Assembly (NCBI RefSeq): GCF_016765775.1
Contig: NZ_JAESVN010000001.1
Location: 558,001 to 622,000, forward strand
Reading direction: 5' to 3'
Source: Szabonella alba
Lineage (GTDB): Bacteria > Pseudomonadota > Alphaproteobacteria > Rhodobacterales > Rhodobacteraceae
DNA: 64,000 nt
In this document: positions 52,703-62,651 of the stretch, in pieces
How the letters are laid out: the number at the start of each line of letters is the position of its first letter
How positions within the stretch are numbered: position 1 is the stretch's first letter
Notes under the pieces: model-generated
The model's database searches: none
Seen by the model: only the letters and a program-made list of their open reading frames with translations
Told to the model about the DNA's origin: nothing
Translations under genes and position numbers: made by a program

Positions 52703-55660
52703 ATGTGCGCCGATACGCCCGACTACCGCGATACCGTCTTTCTGCCCGAAACCGAATTTCCGATGCGGGCGGGCCTGCCCGCGCGGGAACCCGGCTGGCT
52801 GGCCCGCTGGGAAGAGATCGGCATCTATGACCGGCTGCGCGACAAGGCCCGGGCGGCAGCGGCGGCAGGCCAGCCCCGCACGCCCTTCACGCTGCATGAC
52901 GGCCCTCCTTACGCGAATGGCCATCTGCATATCGGCCATGCGCTGAACAAGGTGCTGAAGGATATGGTCGTGCGGTCCCAGCAGATGATGGGCCATGACG
53001 CGCGCTATGTGCCGGGCTGGGATTGCCACGGTCTGCCCATCGAATGGAAGATCGAGGAACAATATCGCGCCAAGGGGCTGAACAAGGACGATGTCGATAT
53101 CGTCGCCTTCCGTCAGGAATGCCGCAATTTCGCGGCGGGCTGGATCGACATCCAGCGCGACGAATTCAAGCGTCTGGGCATCACCGGCAACTGGGCCGAT
53201 CCGTATCTGACGATGGATTACCACGCCGAGGCGGTGATCGCGGGCGAATTCCTGAAATTCCTGATGAACGGCACGCTGTATCAGGGATCGAAACCCGTGA
53301 TGTGGTCGCCGGTCGAGAAAACCGCGCTGGCCGAGGCGGAGGTGGAGTATCACGACCATACCAGTCATCAGGTTTGGGTGAAGTTCAAGATTGTCGGGGC
53401 TGCAGGAGGGGCGAACAGTGCGGCGTTGGTTGAGGCAGAGCTTGATGAACTGCGCAACGAGACGAGCGTGGTTATCTGGACAACGACCCCTTGGACCATC
53501 CCTCAAAACCGGGCAATAGCTTTCGGTCCGTCGCTTGAGTATGGCCTTTATGAGGTTCTGGAAATCAGTGAGGGTTCGACTGCTCAAGTCGGAGAAAAGC
53601 TCTTGATTGCTGACAAACTGGCAAACGGAGTTTTTTCCGCTGCGAAAGTTCTGGATGTAAAACGCATCCGAAGCATCTCGTCGTCGCAACTTGAATCTCT
53701 GACCCTCGCCCATCCTTACCGTGGCGTCGAAGGCGCCAACGGAGAGTGGGATTATCGAGTCCCCATGCTGCCCGGCGATCATGTCACCGATGATGCGGGC
53801 ACCGGGTTTGTCCATACCGCGCCCAGCCATGGCGATGACGACTATCAGATCGGCCTGAAACATGGCCTGCCGATGACCTATAACGTCATGGAAGACGGCA
53901 CCTACCGCGCCGATCTGCCGGTCTTCGGCGGGCAGGCGATCATCCTGCCGGATGGCAAGGAAGGCCCGGCCAATGTGTCGAACATCAAGCAGTTGGCCTA
54001 TGCCGGTGCGCTGTTCGCCAAGGGAAAGCTGAAGCACAGCTATCCGCATTCGTGGCGGTCCAAGGCGCCGGTGATCTATCGCAACACGCCGCAATGGTTT
54101 GTCGCCATCGACCGCGAACTGGACGATTGCCTGTCCACCTATGGCGACACGATCCGCAAGCGGGCACTGAATTCGATCAACCAGTTGGTGACATGGACGC
54201 CGCAAACCGGGCGCAACCGGCTGCATTCGATGATCGAGGCGCGGCCAGACTGGGTGCTGTCGCGTCAGCGGGCCTGGGGTGTGCCGCTGACCTGTTTCGT
54301 GAAAAAGGGTGCCAAGCCCACCGACCCTGATTTCCTGCTGCGCAATGCAGAGGTCAACGCCCGCATCGTCGCGGCGTTTGAGGCTGACGGCGCGGATGTC
54401 TGGTATGTGCCGGGCTTCAAGGACAAGGTTCTGGCGGGCATTGTTGAACCGGCGGATTACGATCAGGTCATGGATGTGCTGGACGTCTGGTTCGACAGCG
54501 GTTCGACCCATGCCTTCGTGCTGCGTGACCGCGCCGACGGGTCAGAGGACGGGATTGCCGATCTTTACCTTGAAGGCACCGACCAGCATCGCGGCTGGTT
54601 CCATTCCAGCATGTTGCAGGCCTGTGGCACCAAGGGCCGCGCGCCTTATCGCGGCGTGCTGACCCACGGTTTCACGCTGGATGAAAAGGGCATGAAGATG
54701 TCCAAGTCGCTGGGCAATACCGTCGCCCCGCAAGAGGTGATCGACGAATATGGTGCCGATATCCTGCGGCTTTGGGTGGCGCAGTCGGATTACACGGTCG
54801 ATCTGCGCATCGGAAAGGAGATTCTGAAGGGCACCGCCGACAGCTATCGCCGCCTGCGCAACACGATGCGCTACATGCTGGGCGCGCTGAACGGCTGGGA
54901 CGGGCAGCGGGTGGAGCGGGCGGATATGCCCGAGCTGGAACAGCTGATCCTGCACCGGCTGGCCGAACTGGATGGCCGTGTCCGCAAGGGCTATGCCGCT
55001 TATGACTTCCAGGGCCTGTTCCAGGAAATTTTCACTTTTGCAACATCTGACCTGTCGACCTTCTATTTCGATCTGCGCAAAGATGCACTTTACTGCGATC
55101 CGACGGATAGCTTGATCCGGCGGTCCTGCCTGACGGTGATGGATGCGATCTTCCATCGCCTGACGCTTTGGCTGGCGCCGGTCCTGCCCTTCACCACCGA
55201 AGAGATCTGGCTTTTCCGCTTCCCGTCCGGGGGCGACAGTGTACATCTGCAGGACTTCCCCGAAACGCCCGCCGGTTGGCTGGACCCCGCGCTTGCCGCG
55301 CGGATGGCCCGTGTCCGGGCGGTCCGCCGTGTCGTGACCGGCGCGCTGGAGGTGGAACGGCGGGCAAAGACCATCGGGTCCAGCCTTGAGGCCGCCCCCG
55401 TGGTGCATCTCTCGCCGGAACTGGCGCAGATCGTGACCGATCCGGATAGCTTTGCAAAACTCTGCATCACATCCGCCGTGACGCTGACCACCGATCCGGC
55501 CCCCGAAGGTGCGTTCGCGCTGGAGGATGTGCCGGGGGTTGCCGTGGTCTTTGCCCATGCAGAGGGCGAAAAATGCGCCCGCTGCTGGCAGATCCTGCCG
55601 GATGTGGGCCGGCACAAACACCCGCAGACCTGTGCGCGCTGCGATGCGGCTTTGGGCTGA
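52703..55660 (+). CDS. ileS: isoleucyl-tRNA synthetase
   Basis: A 985-residue class I synthetase. HIGH-type motif YANGHLHIGHALNK, the editing-domain threonine-rich WTTTPWTIPQ, GTGFVHTAPSHGDDDY, KGMKMSKSLGN, and a C-terminal zinc finger (CARCWQ, CARCD) are all present. It charges tRNA(Ile) and edits valine. The ATG at 52703 follows AAGGA. The segment 53400-53755 within the CP1 editing domain has clearly lower GC and uses codons (ATA, GTA, TTG, AAA, CTT) scarce in the rest of the gene, which suggests import by homologous recombination; the reading frame is intact. Confidence 0.97.
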   Translation: MCADTPDYRDTVFLPETEFPMRAGLPAREPGWLARWEEIGIYDRLRDKARAAAAAGQPRTPFTLHDGPPYANGHLHIGHALNKVLKDMVVRSQQMMGHDARYVPGWDCHGLPIEWKIEEQYRAKGLNKDDVDIVAFRQECRNFAAGWIDIQRDEFKRLGITGNWADPYLTMDYHAEAVIAGEFLKFLMNGTLYQGSKPVMWSPVEKTALAEAEVEYHDHTSHQVWVKFKIVGAAGGANSAALVEAELDELRNETSVVIWTTTPWTIPQNRAIAFGPSLEYGLYEVLEISEGSTAQVGEKLLIADKLANGVFSAAKVLDVKRIRSISSSQLESLTLAHPYRGVEGANGEWDYRVPMLPGDHVTDDAGTGFVHTAPSHGDDDYQIGLKHGLPMTYNVMEDGTYRADLPVFGGQAIILPDGKEGPANVSNIKQLAYAGALFAKGKLKHSYPHSWRSKAPVIYRNTPQWFVAIDRELDDCLSTYGDTIRKRALNSINQLVTWTPQTGRNRLHSMIEARPDWVLSRQRAWGVPLTCFVKKGAKPTDPDFLLRNAEVNARIVAAFEADGADVWYVPGFKDKVLAGIVEPADYDQVMDVLDVWFDSGSTHAFVLRDRADGSEDGIADLYLEGTDQHRGWFHSSMLQACGTKGRAPYRGVLTHGFTLDEKGMKMSKSLGNTVAPQEVIDEYGADILRLWVAQSDYTVDLRIGKEILKGTADSYRRLRNTMRYMLGALNGWDGQRVERADMPELEQLILHRLAELDGRVRKGYAAYDFQGLFQEIFTFATSDLSTFYFDLRKDALYCDPTDSLIRRSCLTVMDAIFHRLTLWLAPVLPFTTEEIWLFRFPSGGDSVHLQDFPETPAGWLDPALAARMARVRAVRRVVTGALEVERRAKTIGSSLEAAPVVHLSPELAQIVTDPDSFAKLCITSAVTLTTDPAPEGAFALEDVPGVAVVFAHAEGEKCARCWQILPDVGRHKHPQTCARCDAALG

Positions 55661-55681
55661 TCCTGTGTGACAGAAAGGGAA

Positions 55682-55753
55682 GGGGGGCGTTCCGCCCCCC
55701 TCTGCGCGTTCCGCGCATTCACCCCCCTGAGGATATTTTAGGACAGAAAAAGC
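55682..55753 (-). repeat. dispersed GC-rich intergenic repeat, copy 8, with ileS terminator hairpins
   Basis: On the minus strand: TTTTTCTGTCC, AAATATCC core, GGGGGGTGAAT, a TGCGCG/CGCGCA hairpin with GAA loop (55703-55717), then GGGGGGCG/CGCCCCCC (55682-55700) also with a GAA loop. The part order matches copy 5. For ileS on the plus strand the first hairpin, ending 40 nt after the stop, is a probable terminator. Confidence 0.65.
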
Positions 55754-55781
55754 GGGCAGAGCCTGCTGGTGTCCCGGCCGT

Positions 55782-56474
55782 TCAGCGCCGTTCAGGGATG
55801 ATCTGCTGCGCGATGCCGGCGAAGGTCAGGTAAAGCGAGGTCACGACCAGCCCCCAATGCGCCCAGCTTTCAGGATGGAAATCCACCCATGCGGCCCAGC
55901 CCGCAAAGAAGGTCCAGGCAAAGGCCATGGCCAGATTGACCGGATACCAGCGCGCCGTGCGGGTCGGATGGATGAATTTCAGATTGGTGAACATGGCCAC
56001 GGTCAGCGCCGCGACGAAAAACAGGATCGTCCAGTGCCCGGGCGACAGCGCAAACATCACCAGCACGAACATGTTCCAGCAGGCCGGGAAGCCCGCAAAG
56101 GAATAATCCTTGGTTTTCATGCGGGTATCGACGAAATAGATCACCGACCCAAAGGTGATGACGATGATCGCCAGCCATCCGGTCCAGCCCGGCAACAGCC
56201 CCGATGAGAACAGCGCGAAGGCCGGGATGAACACATAGGTCAGATAGTCGATGATGAGGTCCAGCAACTCCCCGTCATAGGTCGGCCAGTTGGTCTTGAC
56301 GTCAAAGCGCCGCGCCAGCGGGCCGTCGATCCCGTCTACGATCAGCGCGACCAGCAGCCACAGGAACATCAGGTCCCATTCCTCGTTCACCGCCGCCAGC
56401 ATGGCCAGCATGGCAAAGACCGCACCGGTCGCGGTGAACAGATGGACGAGAAGGGCCTTGATCTTGAGGGTCAT
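55782..56474 (-). CDS. pcs: phosphatidylcholine synthase
   Basis: A 230-residue CDP-alcohol phosphatidyltransferase with about eight membrane helices. The variant signature DGIDGPLARR (near residue 47) with the downstream DGELLDLIIDYLTY supplies the catalytic aspartates. Pcs condenses choline with CDP-diacylglycerol in one step, a route typical of alphaproteobacteria. Length and sequence fit Pcs better than phosphatidylserine synthase. It is convergent with ileS. Confidence 0.9.
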   Translation of the reverse strand: MTLKIKALLVHLFTATGAVFAMLAMLAAVNEEWDLMFLWLLVALIVDGIDGPLARRFDVKTNWPTYDGELLDLIIDYLTYVFIPAFALFSSGLLPGWTGWLAIIVITFGSVIYFVDTRMKTKDYSFAGFPACWNMFVLVMFALSPGHWTILFFVAALTVAMFTNLKFIHPTRTARWYPVNLAMAFAWTFFAGWAAWVDFHPESWAHWGLVVTSLYLTFAGIAQQIIPERR

Positions 56475-56523
56475 GCTGATCCTGTCTTTGTTCCGGGCCG
56501 GCCTGTTCTGTTGGCCTCTGGTG

Positions 56524-57447
56524 TCAGGCGCGCGGATGCGACGCCGCGTATACCTGCATCAGGCGCGCGGTATCAACCGCCGTATAGGCCTGTGTCGTGG
56601 AAAGTGACGCATGGCCCAGCAATTCCTGTATCGCGCGCAGGTCCCCCCCCGCGCTGAGCAGATGGGTGGCAAAACTGTGACGCAGCGCATGCGGCGTGGC
56701 CGTGGCGGGCAGGCCCAGCCGGTTGCGCACGCGTTCCATCGCGGCGGCAATCAGGCGCGGGTTCAGCGGCCCGCCCCGCACCCCGCGAAACAGCGGCGCG
56801 GCAGGCGTCAGGTCATGCGGGCAGAGGCGCGCATAGCGGTCTACCGCATCTGCCGCCGCCGGGATCACCGGGACAAGCCGCATCTTGCCACCCTTGCCCG
56901 TGATGCGCAGCGTGTCGGGCAGGGGATGGCACGCGCCGGTCAGGCCAAGCGCCTCGGAAATCCGCAGCCCGCAGCCGTAAAGCAGCGTGACCACCGCCGT
57001 GTCACGGGCCGCGATCCAGGGCGCACGGGCATCGTCTCCGACACTGTCCATCACATCGCGGGCGGCGTCCTCGCTCAGGGGGCGGGGCAGTTTGCGGCGG
57101 TATTTCGGGGCGCGGGCCGACAGGGTGGCGGTTGCGTCCAGTCCCTCACGGTCAGCCAGCCATACGGTGAAGCCTTTGACCGCCGACAGGGTTCGCGCTA
57201 GCGAGCGCGAGGAGACGCCACGCCCCCGCACCTCGGCCATGAAGGCGCGCATTTCCGACTGGCCTGCCGTTGCCGCCGCATGCCGCCCCTCGGTGCCGCC
57301 GCGATGCCGCGCCAGAAAATCCAGCCATCCTGCGACATCAGTGTTATAGGCCTTCAGCGTGTTTTCGGCGGCGCCGTCCAGACCGCGCAGATGCGTCAGC
57401 CATTCCGCCAGCGCCGCACGCAGCGCAGGAGAGATTGCCAGCGTCAC
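56524..57447 (-). CDS. xerC: tyrosine recombinase XerC
   Basis: A 307-residue Xer recombinase. N-terminal SAM-like DNA-binding domain (ENTLKAYNTDVAGWLDFL) and the catalytic set: Arg in GCGLRISEALGL, Lys in TGKGGKMR, His-x-x-Arg in PHALRHSFATHLL, His in LLGHASLSTTQ and nucleophile Tyr in AYTAV. It resolves chromosome dimers at dif with XerD. It begins with GTG at 57447, overlapping the DUF484 stop as GTGA, a neighbourhood typical of xerC. Confidence 0.95.
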   Translation of the reverse strand: MTLAISPALRAALAEWLTHLRGLDGAAENTLKAYNTDVAGWLDFLARHRGGTEGRHAAATAGQSEMRAFMAEVRGRGVSSRSLARTLSAVKGFTVWLADREGLDATATLSARAPKYRRKLPRPLSEDAARDVMDSVGDDARAPWIAARDTAVVTLLYGCGLRISEALGLTGACHPLPDTLRITGKGGKMRLVPVIPAAADAVDRYARLCPHDLTPAAPLFRGVRGGPLNPRLIAAAMERVRNRLGLPATATPHALRHSFATHLLSAGGDLRAIQELLGHASLSTTQAYTAVDTARLMQVYAASHPRA

Positions 57448-58136
57448 GAAAGCCAGCGGCGCATCGTCCGCTCGAACACACCCGCGAAAAAGGCCAGAAG
57501 ATCCGTGCCTTGCGCGGGTTTGAAGTGGTGCGGGTCCTCGGACCCCAGTGCCAGCATCCCCGGAAGCCGCCCCTTGCCGAAATCAAGCCGCATCAGCGCC
57601 TCGGACTGCACGAAACCGGCCTTTTCTCCGTAAAGCGCATCCGATTGCGGCACGACCTGCCGCAGTGTGACCGGGCGCAGCGACACATTGCGCCCGCCCG
57701 CGACATAATCAGCGATGAACCCGGGTTCGGCGACGTAAAGCACATCACCCAGACGGCGCAGCGCGGGATCATCGCTGCTTTGCACCGATTCCAGTACCAG
57801 CCGGATACAATCGACCCGCAAAGTCTGCGCAACCTCGGTGCCGAGGCTGCGCAGGAAATCCTCAAACCCCAGCGGATCGAGCAGTTGCAGGATCGCGCGA
57901 TGCACCTGATTGGTGCCGGCAAGGTTTTCATAGGCCGCCGCGATGACGGACCGATGTGTGTCTTCCAGCCGGTCCAGCCTGCTTTCCAGCCGTTCCATCG
58001 CGATGCCGCGCAGATCGACGATATTGCTGCCCATCGCACGCTCATTCGCCGCGATCAGTGCGCGCATCACGTCACGATCCTCAAGAATCGTTTCCGGGGC
58101 CGCGATGATGCGGTCGCGCAAATCCTGTTCGATCAT
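57444..58136 (-). CDS. DUF484 family protein
   Basis: A 230-residue protein with a GAF-like fold (LLDPLGFEDFLRSLGTEVAQ, LGSEDPHHFKPAQGTDLLAFFA). DUF484 genes lie directly before xerC in many proteobacteria. Function unknown. It overlaps xerC by 4 nt. Confidence 0.88.
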   Translation of the reverse strand: MIEQDLRDRIIAAPETILEDRDVMRALIAANERAMGSNIVDLRGIAMERLESRLDRLEDTHRSVIAAAYENLAGTNQVHRAILQLLDPLGFEDFLRSLGTEVAQTLRVDCIRLVLESVQSSDDPALRRLGDVLYVAEPGFIADYVAGGRNVSLRPVTLRQVVPQSDALYGEKAGFVQSEALMRLDFGKGRLPGMLALGSEDPHHFKPAQGTDLLAFFAGVFERTMRRWLS

Positions 58137-58224
58137 CCGCTGCCTGTCCTGCGCCCTGACTGTGTCCCGCGCCTGTCTTTGCCCTGCGCCTGCCCCGTGG
58201 TCGTCAGGGCATCCTACACGGATT

Positions 58225-58877
58225 TCAGAGAATTTTCTGCCCCGTTTTTTCCCAGTCCTTCATGAACTGCTCCAGCCCCTTGTCGGTCAGCACATGCGCG
58301 GCGAGGCTTTTGATGACGGCGGGGGGGCGGTGATGACATCGGCGCCGATCATCGCGCATTGCGTGACATGGTTCGCATTGCGGATCGAGGCGGCAAGGAT
58401 CTCGGTCGTGAAGTTGAAATTGTCATAGATCGTGCGGATATCGGAAATCAGGTCGGTGCCGTCGAGATTGATATCATCAAGCCGCCCGATGAAGGGCGAA
58501 ATGAACGTGGCCCCCGCCTTGGCGGCCAAGAGCGCCTGATTGGCCGAGAAACAGAGTGTAACATTGACCATGAACCCGTCGCCCGACAGCACCTTGCAGG
58601 TTTTCAGCCCGTCCCAGGTCAGCGGCACCTTCACCGCGATATTGGGGGCGATTTCGGCCAGTTTGCGACCTTCGGCGATCATGTCATCGGCCTTCAGCGC
58701 CACGACCTCGGCCGAGACAGGACCCGAGACGATGCCGCAGATCTCTTTCGTGACCTCAAGGATATCGCGCCCGGATTTCAGGATCAGCGAAGGGTTCGTC
58801 GTGACCCCGTCCACCATGCCCAGATCGTTAAGTTCGGCAATCGCCGCGACATCGGCTGTATCGACAAAGAATTTCAT
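58225..58877 (-). pseudogene. transaldolase/fructose-6-phosphate aldolase-like gene with frameshift
   Basis: From the ATG at 58877 the frame encodes a class 3B transaldolase-like protein ([35 protein letters not shown], Schiff-base Lys in [10 protein letters not shown]). In a run of seven C on the coding strand (plus-strand G run 58321-58327) the frame is lost one base short: the present frame stops at 58287 after about 196 residues. With one added base it continues with [18 protein letters not shown] and ends at 58225, giving the normal 217 residues. The lost part forms the last helices. A sequencing error, a recent mutation or C-tract slippage are all possible. Confidence 0.85.
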
Positions 58878-58964
58878 GGGGCCTCTCCTCGGGGTCTGGC
58901 GGGGTGTTGCTGGTCGCTTTGCCGGTGTATTAGCGCAAAGCGGGCACGGGCGAAAGGGACAGGC

Positions 58965-61181
58965 GTGACAGAGGGGTTCTGGCCAGAGGGGGAGACGGTC
59001 GGCGTGGCCGTGACCGAGGCCCTTGGCCGCAATCTGGGGCCGCTTCTGGATTACCGCGCGCCTGCGGGCGGCTGCAGGTTGGGTGATTTCGTCGAGGTGC
59101 CGCTGGGGCCGCGCCGGATGCTGGGCGTGGTCTGGGGCGCGGGGACGGGGGGATTTGACCGCGCGAAGCTGCGCGCCATCCACCGCGTGCTGGATGTGGC
59201 CCCGATGCGCGATGAGATGCGCGCCTTCCTGACCCGGGCCGCCGATTACACACTGACGCCACTGCCCGCGATGCTGCGCCTTGCGACCCGCGCGCCGGGG
59301 CTGGACGCGCCGCCCGCGACACGGCGGATCTACCGGCTGGGCGGGGCCGAACCCGACCGCATGACCGATGCCCGGACCCGGGTGCTGGAGGTGCTGCGCG
59401 ATTATGGCGGGCTGGCCTTCACCCTGTCGGAACTGACGGCGCAGGCGGGGGTGACGGCCTCGGTCGTCAAGGGGCTGGTGAAACAGGGCGCGGTGCTGGA
59501 AGAGGACGCACCGCGCGATCTGCCCTATCCTGCGCTTGACGCGGATGCGGCACAGGTGCGGCTGCAGGGCGATCAGGTGGCGGCGGGCGCGGCGCTGGCA
59601 GCCTCGGTCGCCGAAGCGGCGGGGCAGGGGGGCTTTTCCGCGACGCTGCTGAAAGGGGTGACCGGATCAGGCAAGACCGAGGTCTATCTTGAAGCCGTGG
59701 CCGAGGCGCTGCGCAAGGGGCGTCAGGCACTGGTCCTGCTGCCCGAAATTGCGCTGACCGGTGAGTTCCTGACCCGGGTCGAGGCGCGGTTCGGGCGGCG
59801 GCCCGCCGAATGGCATTCGGGCGTCACCATGACCGAACGCCGCCGCCTGTGGCGCATGGCCGCCGAGGGGGGCGTGCAATTCGTCGCCGGGGCGCGGTCG
59901 GCGCTGTTCCTGCCCTTCCGCGATCTGGGGCTGATCGTGGTGGATGAGGAACATGACAGTTCCTACAAGCAGGAAGAGGGCGTGATCTACAATGCCCGCG
60001 ACATGGCCGTGCTGCGGGGGGCGCTGTGTGGGGCGGCGGTGGTGCTGGCCTCGGCAACGCCCAGTCTGGAAAGCTGGGCCAATGCGCAGGCGGGCAAATA
60101 TCGCAGGCTGGATCTGGGCGCGCGCTATGGTGTGGCCGAACTGCCCGCGATGAAGGCCATCGACATGCGCGGTCAGAAACTGCCCGCCGACCGCTGGATT
60201 TCGGCTCCGCTTGAGGCGGCGGTCGCGGCGCGGATCGCGGCGGGGGAGCAGGCGCTGTTGTTCCTGAACCGGCGCGGCTTTGCCCCCGTCACGATCTGCC
60301 GGGCCTGCGGGCATCAGATCGGCTGTGACGATTGCGATGCGCGGATGGTGGAACACCGGTTCCTCAAGCGGCTGATGTGCCATCAATGCGGTGCCACGAA
60401 ACCCGTGCCCACCGCTTGCCCCGCCTGCGGGGTCGAGGGGCGGCTGGCCCCGGTCGGCCCGGGGGTGGAGCGTCTGGCCGAAGAAGTGACGGCGACATTC
60501 CCCGATGCGCGGGTCGAGATCCTGTCCTCGGACCTGTTCGGATCGGCCCGTGCGCTGAAGGAGCGGATCGAGGCGATTGCCCAAGGCGGGGCGGATATCA
60601 TCATCGGCACGCAGATCGTCGCCAAGGGGCATAATTTCCCGGCGCTGACGCTGGTGGGCGTGATTGATGCCGATCTGGGCCTGCAGGGGTCCGACCTCCG
60701 CGCTGCGGAACGCACGTTTCAACTGATGCGGCAGGTGGCAGGGCGTGCGGGCCGGGCCGAACGACGCGGCGAGGCGCTGCTGCAGACGCATCAGCCCGAA
60801 CACCCGGTGATCCGCGCCATTCTGGGCGGCGATGAAGAGGCGTTTCTGGCCGCCGAGGCCGCCGAGCGCCAGCAGGCGGGATCGCCGCCCTATGGGCGCA
60901 TGGCGGGGATCATCCTGTCCTCACCCGATGTGGCAGCAGCCTTTGATCTGGGCGGCGAGATGGCGCGGCGCGACGGCCCCCTGCGCGCCATCGGGGCCGA
61001 ACTATACGGCCCCGCCCCAGCCCCGATCGCCCGGGTGCGGGGGCGGCACCGCGTGCGGCTGCTGGTGAAGGCGCCCAAAGGCGCACCGTTGCAGGCCGCA
61101 CTTGCCGACTGGATCGCGCAGTTCCGCCTGCCCGCCAATCTGCGGCTGGCCGTCGATATCGACCCGCAGAGTTTTTTCTAG
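58965..61181 (+). CDS. priA: primosomal protein N' (replication restart helicase)
   Basis: A 738-residue PriA. N-terminal DNA-binding domain ([22 protein letters not shown]), Walker [15 protein letters not shown] motif [18 protein letters not shown]-like [10 protein letters not shown], and zinc-binding cysteines ([24 protein letters not shown]) followed by motifs V-VI ([25 protein letters not shown]). It restarts collapsed replication forks. Start: GTG at 58965 with AAAGGGAC upstream; no in-frame ATG fits. Confidence 0.97.
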   Translation: MTEGFWPEGETVGVAVTEALGRNLGPLLDYRAPAGGCRLGDFVEVPLGPRRMLGVVWGAGTGGFDRAKLRAIHRVLDVAPMRDEMRAFLTRAADYTLTPLPAMLRLATRAPGLDAPPATRRIYRLGGAEPDRMTDARTRVLEVLRDYGGLAFTLSELTAQAGVTASVVKGLVKQGAVLEEDAPRDLPYPALDADAAQVRLQGDQVAAGAALAASVAEAAGQGGFSATLLKGVTGSGKTEVYLEAVAEALRKGRQALVLLPEIALTGEFLTRVEARFGRRPAEWHSGVTMTERRRLWRMAAEGGVQFVAGARSALFLPFRDLGLIVVDEEHDSSYKQEEGVIYNARDMAVLRGALCGAAVVLASATPSLESWANAQAGKYRRLDLGARYGVAELPAMKAIDMRGQKLPADRWISAPLEAAVAARIAAGEQALLFLNRRGFAPVTICRACGHQIGCDDCDARMVEHRFLKRLMCHQCGATKPVPTACPACGVEGRLAPVGPGVERLAEEVTATFPDARVEILSSDLFGSARALKERIEAIAQGGADIIIGTQIVAKGHNFPALTLVGVIDADLGLQGSDLRAAERTFQLMRQVAGRAGRAERRGEALLQTHQPEHPVIRAILGGDEEAFLAAEAAERQQAGSPPYGRMAGIILSSPDVAAAFDLGGEMARRDGPLRAIGAELYGPAPAPIARVRGRHRVRLLVKAPKGAPLQAALADWIAQFRLPANLRLAVDIDPQSFF

Positions 61182-61212
61182 GAGGCTGGCCGGGTTGCGC
61201 TGCGATTGCTTC

Positions 61213-61247
61213 GGGCGGAGCAGGAAAAGCACTGCTTTTCCCCGCCC
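61213..61247 (+). terminator. hairpins downstream of priA
   Basis: Inner perfect arms GGAAAAGC/GCTTTTCC around ACT are nested in outer GGGCGG/CCGCCC. A second hairpin CCGGGGC/GCCCCGG lies at 61320-61337. They separate convergent priA and msrA. Confidence 0.65.
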
Positions 61248-61420
61248 GTCGCACAACAGCAGGCCCGAAACCGCCAGACAAGCACGATGACAGAGGACAG
61301 CGGCTGCCGCTTCGCATGACCGGGGCGACGGCCCCGGACAGAGAAAGTTTCATTGTTTTTGATGCGTTGCAGGAACTGAACCACAAAGGGCTGCCCCCCA
61401 CCGATGCAGCCCTTGCGCCC

Positions 61421-61927
61421 CTATTCCGCCGCGCGGCGCGGCAGGACCCAGCCCGGGCGGATGAAATGGCAGGTATAGCCGTTCGGGATCCGCTCCAGAT
61501 AATCCTGATGCTCGGGCTCGGCCTCCCAGAAATCGCCTGCCGGTTTCACCTCGGTCACCACCCGCCCGGGCCAGAGCCCCGAGGCATCGACATCGGCAAT
61601 CGTGTCGCGCGCAACGCGCTCCTGTTCCTCGTTCAGGAAATAGATCCCCGAACGGTAGGACGGGCCGCGATCATTGCCCTGCCGGTCGGGCGTGGTCGGG
61701 TCATGGATTTGGAAAAAGAATTCCAGAACCTGCCGATAGGACAGGACCGCGGGGTTGAACGTGATCTCGATCCCCTCGGCATGGCTGCCATGGTTGCGAT
61801 AGGTCGCATTCGCCACATCGCCGCCGGTATAGCCGACCCGGGTGGAAATCACGCCCGGAACCCTGCGGATCAGATCCTGCATGCCCCAGAAACAGCCCCC
61901 GGCCAGAATTGCGGTTTCCTGTGTCAT
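61421..61927 (-). CDS. msrA: peptide-methionine (S)-S-oxide reductase
   Basis: A 168-residue MsrA. Catalytic cysteine in [11 protein letters not shown] near residue 12; [24 protein letters not shown] is the family core. It reduces S-epimers of oxidised methionine using thioredoxin. The ATG at 61927 overlaps the msrB stop as ATGA. Confidence 0.96.
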   Translation of the reverse strand: MTQETAILAGGCFWGMQDLIRRVPGVISTRVGYTGGDVANATYRNHGSHAEGIEITFNPAVLSYRQVLEFFFQIHDPTTPDRQGNDRGPSYRSGIYFLNEEQERVARDTIADVDASGLWPGRVVTEVKPAGDFWEAEPEHQDYLERIPNGYTCHFIRPGWVLPRRAAE

Positions 61928-62373
61928 CTCCGGTCCTCCACTTGCGGCAGATAGGCGCCATAGCCCTCGGCCTCCATCCGGTCGCGCGGAATGAAGCGCA
62001 GCGAGGCGCCATTGATGCAATAGCGCAATCCGCCCAGTTCGCGCGGTCCGTCATTGAAGACATGGCCCAGATGGCTGTCGCCATGGGTTGAACGCACCTC
62101 GGTGCGGGTCATGCCAAGGGTGAAATCCTTGATCTCGGCAATATGGGCTGGATCTGCCGGGCGGGCGAAAGACGGCCAGCCGCAACCCGATTCAAATTTG
62201 TCGGCCGAGGTGAACAGTGGTTCCCCCGAAACGATATCGACATAAAGCCCCGGCTCGTCATTGTGCAGGAAAGGGCCGGTCCCGGCCCGCTCGGTCCCGC
62301 TTTGCTGGGTGACGCGGAACTGTTCGGGCGTCAGGCGGGCCAGCGCCTCGGGCGTCTTGGCATAGCGTGTCAT
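61924..62373 (-). CDS. msrB: peptide-methionine (R)-S-oxide reductase
   Basis: A 149-residue MsrB. The catalytic Cys is in [12 protein letters not shown] and a possible resolving Cys in [22 protein letters not shown] is conserved. The two CxxC zinc motifs of E. coli MsrB are missing, so this is the zinc-free form. It heads an msrB-msrA operon. Confidence 0.95.
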   Translation of the reverse strand: MTRYAKTPEALARLTPEQFRVTQQSGTERAGTGPFLHNDEPGLYVDIVSGEPLFTSADKFESGCGWPSFARPADPAHIAEIKDFTLGMTRTEVRSTHGDSHLGHVFNDGPRELGGLRYCINGASLRFIPRDRMEAEGYGAYLPQVEDRR

Positions 62374-62651
62374 GGCAAACTCCTCTTGGGGATGGGCCAG
62401 ATATGGGGGTTGGGATCGGCTTCGTCAAACCCGGGACGCAGGCGCGCATTGATGTCTTTCGCGTGACCGGCGACGGGCGATCAACTTCCTGTTGCCTTGC
62501 GGAACATGGCGGCGCTAATGTTTCACAACGCCCCCGATCTGTTGGGGTGGATTTCGCGTTACAGATTGAATTTTGGCAATGCAATTTCCGGACCGTTTGC
62601 GCAGGCCGCCGGATGGCGCGCGCGGGGACGGCAGCACGAGGGGGCGTTTAA
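62374..62651. other. 278-nt divergent gap between msrB and the unknown gene
   Basis: No gene is supported. The right half (about 62480-62585) is A/T-richer; a TTGCCT / 18 nt / TAATGT pair near 62492-62521 could be a promoter for the plus-strand gene. A GAGGGGG ribosome binding site closes the gap. Confidence 0.3.

Noticed and set aside
56524..57447. Integrase of a mobile element
   Set aside because: The tyrosine recombinase lies behind DUF484 with a 4-nt overlap, the standard xerC neighbourhood, and there are no att-like repeats or element genes.
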